Part shown: positions 59,808 to 64,000 of the stretch, in pieces
Numbering within the stretch: position 1 is the first letter of the stretch
Layout: each line of letters opens with the position of its first letter
Assembly (NCBI RefSeq): GCF_016863395.1
Contig: NZ_BOOU01000053.1
Location: 142,522 to 206,521, forward strand
Source of the DNA: Sphaerisporangium rufum
GTDB taxonomy: Bacteria > Actinomycetota > Actinomycetes > Streptosporangiales > Streptosporangiaceae
Direction: 5' to 3'
Length of the DNA stretch: 64,000 bases
The notes under the pieces: model-generated
What the model saw: the letters and a program-made list of their open reading frames with translations, nothing else
Databases searched by the model: none
What the model was told of the DNA's origin: nothing
Translations under genes and position numbers: made by a program

Positions 59808-60533
59808 ATGAACATGAAGCGGTACGTCGAAGAGGATCTGCACGGTGCGGAGTTCCGCGAGTGTGACCTGACCGGGGCACGGCTGATCGGCGTCGCCATG
59901 CAGGATGCCGTGATCGACGGGCTCATCACCAACCTCGTGGTGAACGGCGTCGAGGTCACCGAGTACGTCGAGGCAGAGCTCGACCGGCGTCATCCGGTGC
60001 GGGTGCTGATCCGCTCCGAGGACCCCGCCGATCTGCGCGAGGCATCGCGTCAGCTCCGTGCCGCCTGGGCCGCCACGATCGAGCGGATCCGCCGCACGCC
60101 CGGCATCGAGCGCCGCAGCGTCAACGACGAGTGGTCGGCGGTGCAGACGATGCGCCACTTGGTCTTCGTCCACGACTCGTGGTTCCGCCGCTGCTGCCTG
60201 GGCTCCACGGAGCTGTTCACACCGATGGGCATCGGGCCGACCGTGGAGCCCTACCGCGAGGCGCACGGGCTTGACCTCTCGCTCGATCCGGCCCTCGACG
60301 AGATCATGAGCGTGCGTGACGCACAGGCCGCCGAGCTCGAGGCCTGGCTCGACGAGGTCACCGCTGAGCGACTCGCGGCGCGAGCGCCGGTGCCCGACGA
60401 CGACGTCTGGCCGCCGTACGCGCGGGGCCGCTCGGTGCGCCGGTGCCTGGGCACGGTGCTCAACGAGACCTTTGAGCACCACCGCTTCTGCGTCCGCGAC
60501 CTCGACCTGATCGAGGCACAGGACGCTGAGTAG
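59808..60533 (+). CDS. Pentapeptide/DinB-superfamily protein
   Basis: The product of about 241 residues opens with a short pentapeptide-like section (DLHGAEFRECDLTGARLIGV), then a DinB-type four-helix bundle with metal-site histidines in WSAVQTMRHLVFVHDSWF and in NETFEHHRFCV. DinB-like proteins include thiol transferases (BST/MST); the role here is unknown. ATG 59808 lies seven bases after TATCGT (leaderless), while ATG 59814 has GGAG seven bases upstream; both remain possible. The gene is enclosed by inverted repeats. Confidence 0.86.
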   Translation: MNMKRYVEEDLHGAEFRECDLTGARLIGVAMQDAVIDGLITNLVVNGVEVTEYVEAELDRRHPVRVLIRSEDPADLREASRQLRAAWAATIERIRRTPGIERRSVNDEWSAVQTMRHLVFVHDSWFRRCCLGSTELFTPMGIGPTVEPYREAHGLDLSLDPALDEIMSVRDAQAAELEAWLDEVTAERLAARAPVPDDDVWPPYARGRSVRRCLGTVLNETFEHHRFCVRDLDLIEAQDAE

Positions 60534-60638
60534 GGCCGCTAGGGCCAGTCGTGGGTGGGATTGGCTTGTTGCCCGTGAAGGTGTTGTCGGACCAGGTGAC
60601 GGTGGCGGAAGCCAAGATCTTAACGGCTGATCAAAGCC

Positions 60639-60692
60639 CGCGGCCCGTTTCTGCCGTACTCCGGTGACACCCGCGGACGGGCCGGATCCGCG
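60639..60692. repeat. Right arm of the inverted repeat around the DinB gene
   Basis: This arm is the reverse-complement partner of 59548-59595, reading CGCGGCCCGTTTCTGCC on the plus strand and ending CCGGATCCGCG. It contains six extra bases (CCGTCC on the minus strand) relative to the left arm. The gap 60534-60748 has no other recognisable content. Confidence 0.75.
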
Positions 60693-60748
60693 CCGCCGCC
60701 GGCCATACCCGCGGGGCCGGCGGTAGGCGGGGACCCGGGGCGCGGCCG

Positions 60749-61843
60749 TCAGGTTTCGGTGCCGAGTCGGACGTGCTTGATGTCGTCGTCCAGGAAGGCG
60801 GCCAGGTCCTCGGCTTCGGCGCGCACGGCCTGCCGTTCCTTGGCGGTGAGGGGACGCAGGGGGTCGATGCGCAGCAGGTGGTCACGTACCGCCCAGGTGG
60901 CGCTGACGCGCCCGTCGACCAGGACCGCGCGGTGGCCCGCGACCGACAGGCTCAGGTGGGCGGCGTCGATGATGCGGCTGCGGTCATGGTAGCCGAGGAT
61001 GGCGTTGTCGAAGGCCGGCAGGAACCGGACGGGGGCCGGGGTGTCGGGATGAGGGCGGGGGGCGTCGGGCAGGTCGAGCAGCTCGCGGCCGCGTTCGTCG
61101 CGGAAGACGGCGAGTTCTTCCCGGAGGGCCTTGACGGCGGCGGGAAGTCCGGCCAGGCCGCACCAGGCGCGCAGGTCCGCGGTGGCGGCGGGCCCGTAGG
61201 CGGCGAGGTAGCGGCGCAGCAACCGCTGCCCGACGGGATCGTCCTCGCCGGCGGGCAGCGGGTCGACGTCCCTGCCCAGCCAGGCGGCCAGCGGCAGGTT
61301 GCGTACGCCGGCCCGCCGGCGCCACAGGCCGCGCGGCGGGAGCTGGGCCATGGGAATCAGAGCCGAGACCAGCAGCTCGCCCAGGACGCGGCGTGGCGTG
61401 CCGGGCCAGCGGTCTTCGAGGGCTTCGACGAGCTCGCGCATGGTGCGGGGCCGCCGGTCGGCCATGACCGCGCGGCCGGCGGCGGCCACCTCCTCCACCT
61501 CGACGCCGGCCAGCTCACGCCGGTAGGTGGCCAGCACCCGCCCGCGCAGCATGGTGTCGTGGCGGGCCCGCCAGGCGAGCACGTCGCCGGAGGCGACCAG
61601 ATGGACGGTGCGGCGCATCAGATGGGTGCGCACCACCGCACGGCCGGTCAGCGCCTCGTCCAGCCGGCCCGGCTCGAAGCCGGCCAGGCGGGACCACAGC
61701 CCGATGAACGGTTCCTGGGGCTCCTGCGCCTGCAGGCCGCACAGATGGGCCACCACCTCGGGCACCGATGTGCCGGTGCGTGCGAGCAGATGCTGGCGGG
61801 CCAGGGTGGCGCGGTTGAGGGCGCGGCCGTCCAGGACGGTCAT
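60749..61843 (-). CDS. AlkZ-like winged-helix protein (HTH_42 superfamily)
   Basis: The 364-residue protein belongs to the HTH_42/YcaQ-AlkZ group, with three winged-helix domains. The early segment HLCGLQAQEPQEPF carries a QxQ motif (Q38/Q40) like that of AlkZ, the azinomycin-resistance DNA glycosylase, whereas YcaQ has QxD. WAVRDHLLRIDPLRPLTAKE near the C-terminus is typical. Members unhook interstrand crosslinks or have unknown roles. AAGGAG precedes the ATG. Confidence 0.87.
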   Translation of the reverse strand: MTVLDGRALNRATLARQHLLARTGTSVPEVVAHLCGLQAQEPQEPFIGLWSRLAGFEPGRLDEALTGRAVVRTHLMRRTVHLVASGDVLAWRARHDTMLRGRVLATYRRELAGVEVEEVAAAGRAVMADRRPRTMRELVEALEDRWPGTPRRVLGELLVSALIPMAQLPPRGLWRRRAGVRNLPLAAWLGRDVDPLPAGEDDPVGQRLLRRYLAAYGPAATADLRAWCGLAGLPAAVKALREELAVFRDERGRELLDLPDAPRPHPDTPAPVRFLPAFDNAILGYHDRSRIIDAAHLSLSVAGHRAVLVDGRVSATWAVRDHLLRIDPLRPLTAKERQAVRAEAEDLAAFLDDDIKHVRLGTET

Positions 61844-62109
61844 GATCTGCTCCTTGGTGCCTCGCGGTGACGAACACGCCGCCCGCCGGACGGACCCGTG
61901 CGGGCCGCCGGCCTGACCAGGAGGGGTGCCTCCTGAACGGCTCGTCCGCCATCCTGGCGGAGAGGTCCGACAGGATGGGCGCTGCCGCCGCCGCGGCAGC
62001 CGGCTGCCGCGACCGCCGCAGGACCGGCGAAGGTACCGCGGGCGCGGTAGCCGGCCGATCATCCGAGCGCCGGGGGCGCCGGTCGTGGACATCCGGCTAG
62101 GGTGCGGCC

Positions 62110-63234
62110 ATGAGCACCGGGCGAACCGGCCTGCGGGCCGGTCTCACCGACTGGGTGATCGCCGGCTGCGTGGCGGCGACACTGCTGGTCACCGGACTGT
62201 CCGGGCAGGGCCGGGCGGCGGGCGCCGTTCTCGGCTGCGCGCTGCTGGTGTCCGGCGGCCTGGCGCTGGCCGCGCGCCGCCGGGCCCCCATCGCCGTCCT
62301 GGCCGTCACCGGCGCGTGCGCGCTCGGCTACCAGGCGGCCGGGTTCGACGTGCCCGCCGTCGCCTACCTGGTCGCGGTGTACACCGCCGTCCGGGCCGGG
62401 CACCGCGCCGTCACCATCGCGGCGAGCGTGGCCATGCTGCTCGCCCTCCCGTTCGCCGCCCTGATCTCCGGATCGCACGACACCGCCGCGGCGCTGGCGC
62501 AGGCCCGGGGCGCCCTGGAGGTGGCCTGGCTGATCGCGGCCGGCGCCGCGGGCGAGGCGCTGCGGCAGGCCGAGCGCCGGGCCGACGAGGCCGAGCGGAC
62601 CAGGGAGGAGACCGCGCGGCGCCGCGCCGACGAGGAACGGCTGCACATCGCGCGGGAGCTGCACGACTCGCTCACCCACCAGATCTCGATCATCAAGGTG
62701 CAGGCCGAGGTGGCCGTGCATGTCGCCCGCCGGCGGGGCGAGCCGGTGCCCGAGGCCCTGCTGGCGATCCGGGAGGCCGGACGCGAGGCGGCCCGGGAGC
62801 TGCGGGCGACCCTGGAGGTGCTGCGGGACGACACCGGTGGCCCGCCACGCGGGCTCGACCATGTCCCGGAGCTGGTGCGCCGGGCCCGGACGGCGGGGCT
62901 CGCGGCGACGCTGACCGTCGGCGGGCACCGGGGCGAGCTGCCGGCGGCGGTGGACCGGACCGCGTACCGCATCGTCCAGGAGTCGCTGACCAACATCGCC
63001 CGGCATGCCGCCGCCACCACCGCCTCGGTCCGCATCGACCACCGTCCCGGCGCCCTGGTCATCAGGGTGGACGACGACGGCACCGCCACCCCGGGCACCG
63101 CGCCGGTGCCCGGGGTCGGGCTGCTCGGGATGCGCGAGCGGGTCACCGCGCTCGGCGGCCGGCTGCGCGCCGAACCGCGCGGCGAGGGCGGCTTCACCGT
63201 CCAGGCGGAGATCCCGCTGGAGCGTACGTCGTGA
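62110..63234 (+). CDS. NarL-type sensor histidine kinase
   Basis: The 374-residue kinase has four to five membrane helices in the first 145 residues without a sizeable external loop, a coiled linker, a HisKA_3 domain with H185 in ARELHDSLTHQIS, and a HATPase domain (NIARHAAATTASV, GVGLLGMRERV). TAGGGT (62098-62103) ends six bases before the ATG, predicting leaderless translation. It overlaps the response-regulator gene by four bases (GTGA). Confidence 0.92.
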   Translation: MSTGRTGLRAGLTDWVIAGCVAATLLVTGLSGQGRAAGAVLGCALLVSGGLALAARRRAPIAVLAVTGACALGYQAAGFDVPAVAYLVAVYTAVRAGHRAVTIAASVAMLLALPFAALISGSHDTAAALAQARGALEVAWLIAAGAAGEALRQAERRADEAERTREETARRRADEERLHIARELHDSLTHQISIIKVQAEVAVHVARRRGEPVPEALLAIREAGREAARELRATLEVLRDDTGGPPRGLDHVPELVRRARTAGLAATLTVGGHRGELPAAVDRTAYRIVQESLTNIARHAAATTASVRIDHRPGALVIRVDDDGTATPGTAPVPGVGLLGMRERVTALGGRLRAEPRGEGGFTVQAEIPLERTS

Positions 63235-63893
63235 TCCGGGTCCTGCTGGTCGACGACCAGCCGTTGCTGCGCAGCGGGTTTCGCGCCCTGCTCGATCTGG
63301 AGGACGACATCGAGGTGGTCGCCGAGGCCGGCGACGGGATGGCGGGCGTCGCCCTGGCCAGGGAGCACCTGCCCGACATCGCCCTCATCGACATCCAGAT
63401 GCCCGTCGTCGACGGCATCGAGGCCACCCGGCGCATCGCCGCCGACCCCGCGCTGGCCGGGGTGCACGTGGTCATCCTGACCAACTACGGCCTGGACGAG
63501 TACGTCTTCGACGCGTTGCGCGCCGGTGCCGCCGGGTTTTTGGTCAAGGACGTGCTGCCGGAGGACTTCGTGCACGCCGTGCGGGTGGCCGCCCGCGGGG
63601 ACGCCCTGCTCGCCCCGTCGATCACCCGGCGGCTGATCGACCAGTACGTCGCCCGGCCGCGCCGCCCGGCCGCCGGCGGCGGCCCGGCCGGGCTCACCGA
63701 CCGCGAACGCGAGGCCGTCGCGCTGGTCGCGCGGGGCCTGTCCAACGAGGAGATCGCCCAGCAGATGGCGATCAGCCCGCTGACCGCCAAGACCCACGTC
63801 AACCGGGCCATGACCAAGCTGCAGGCCCGCGATCGCGCGCAACTGGTGGTGTTCGCCTACGAGTCCGGCCTGGTCACCCCGGGCGACGGCTGA
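63231..63893 (+). CDS. NarL/LuxR-type response regulator
   Basis: The 220-residue protein starts at GTG overlapping the kinase stop. It has a receiver with D8/D9, phospho-acceptor D54 (LIDIQMP) and lysine in GFLVKDVLP, and a LuxR helix-turn-helix (LTDREREAVALVARGLSNEEIAQQMAI region). It is the partner of the kinase at 62110. In the fourth receiver strand, VVILTNYGLDEYVF keeps the conserved threonine. The target may be the next gene or another locus. Confidence 0.93.
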   Translation: MIRVLLVDDQPLLRSGFRALLDLEDDIEVVAEAGDGMAGVALAREHLPDIALIDIQMPVVDGIEATRRIAADPALAGVHVVILTNYGLDEYVFDALRAGAAGFLVKDVLPEDFVHAVRVAARGDALLAPSITRRLIDQYVARPRRPAAGGGPAGLTDREREAVALVARGLSNEEIAQQMAISPLTAKTHVNRAMTKLQARDRAQLVVFAYESGLVTPGDG

Positions 63894-63951
63894 TCCGGGC
63901 CGGGCCGCGCCGGGGCCGGGCGGCACCGCCTCGCCGGTGGCTCCGGTCGCC

Positions 63952-63980
63952 TTGACGGCCCATATCGCCGCTGACAAGGT
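63952..63980 (+). promoter_or_regulatory. Promoter of a leaderless gene at the window end
   Basis: TTGACG (63952-63957) and CAAGGT (63975-63980) are 17 bases apart. The -10 ends six bases before the ATG at 63987, so transcription would begin at the start codon. Confidence 0.5.
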
Positions 63981-63986
63981 GGCGGC

Positions 63987-64000
63987 ATGTTGGATGTGGA
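63987..64000 (+). CDS. Start of a gene cut by the window end
   Basis: Only ATG TTG GAT GTG GA is inside the window. The start is inferred from the well-placed promoter at 63952-63980. The product cannot be identified. It follows the NarL-type response regulator and may be its target. Confidence 0.4.

Noticed and set aside
59548..60692. Classical insertion sequence
   Set aside because: Inverted arms are present, but there is no transposase frame and no clear target duplication; only a non-autonomous element or dispersed repeat can be proposed.
1..64000. CRISPR array, tRNA, rRNA, phage or transposase genes
   Set aside because: No spaced repeats, cloverleaf-like segments or integrase/transposase motifs were found on either strand.

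Overview
This is a very GC-rich stretch of an actinomycete chromosome. Codon third positions are almost all G or C, and GTG starts and 1-4 base stop/start overlaps are common. Several promoters have a TAGGGT/TAAGGT-like -10 placed 6-7 bases before the start codon, as in leaderless actinobacterial genes. The gene set (MmpL-like pump, LAL and NB-ARC regulators, ECF42/DGPF pair, DUF5937-ArsR regulator, DUF1062, AlkZ-like protein, MocR) fits a large-genome, soil-type actinomycete, perhaps of the Streptosporangiales. The exact taxon cannot be told from this window. There are no rRNA or tRNA genes, no CRISPR array, no transposase and no phage genes.

Layout. 0.1-4.2 kb: MMPL pump divergent from an OmpR-type two-component pair. 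4.3-15.3 kb: a catabolic island made of an alpha/beta hydrolase with a DJ-1/PfpI protein, a FadR-type regulator, a five-gene ABC importer with two different ATPases, a semialdehyde-type dehydrogenase and an iron alcohol dehydrogenase. 15.4-24.2 kb: small regulator/target pairs (TetR with a membrane protein, DeoR with an MFS), a STAS/anti-sigma switch, Nudix, WrbA, DUF1062 and an aldo-keto reductase. 24.5-26.3 kb: a SigX5-like ECF sigma factor followed by two gene remnants (RibD-type reductase; ZIP transporter with an internal deletion). 26.4-31.2 kb: a two-component pair divergent from an MBOAT/AlgJ-like O-acetylation pair. 31.2-36.4 kb: polyhydroxybutyrate-depolymerase-like esterase, TetR, methyltransferase, and a DUF5937-ArsR repressor divergent from an MFS.

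36.5-41.4 kb: a compact operon of a YtrA-type repressor, ABC ATPase, ABC permease, S41 protease lipoprotein and lipoprotein hydrolase, with a perfect 15-bp dyad spanning its promoter and start codon. 41.6-43.1 kb: ECF42 sigma factor and its DGPF partner with a matching promoter. 43.2-56 kb: five alpha/beta hydrolases interleaved with a MocR regulator, an SDR, a LAL-type LuxR regulator, an XRE-NB-ARC-TPR regulator and a cupin. One of these hydrolases has lost its nucleophile serine. 56.3-59.4 kb: MFS, VIT1/CCC1 transporter and MFS. 59.5-60.7 kb: a pentapeptide/DinB gene enclosed by about 50-bp imperfect inverted repeats. 60.7-64 kb: AlkZ-like protein, a NarL-type two-component pair and the first codons of a leaderless gene.

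The most striking feature is how many regulators sit next to a visible dyad over their own or a neighbour's promoter. The strongest candidates for something undescribed are the inverted-repeat-flanked DinB cassette, the YtrA-ABC-S41-hydrolase operon, the pseudo-hydrolase beside a LAL regulator, and the importer with one degenerate ATPase.
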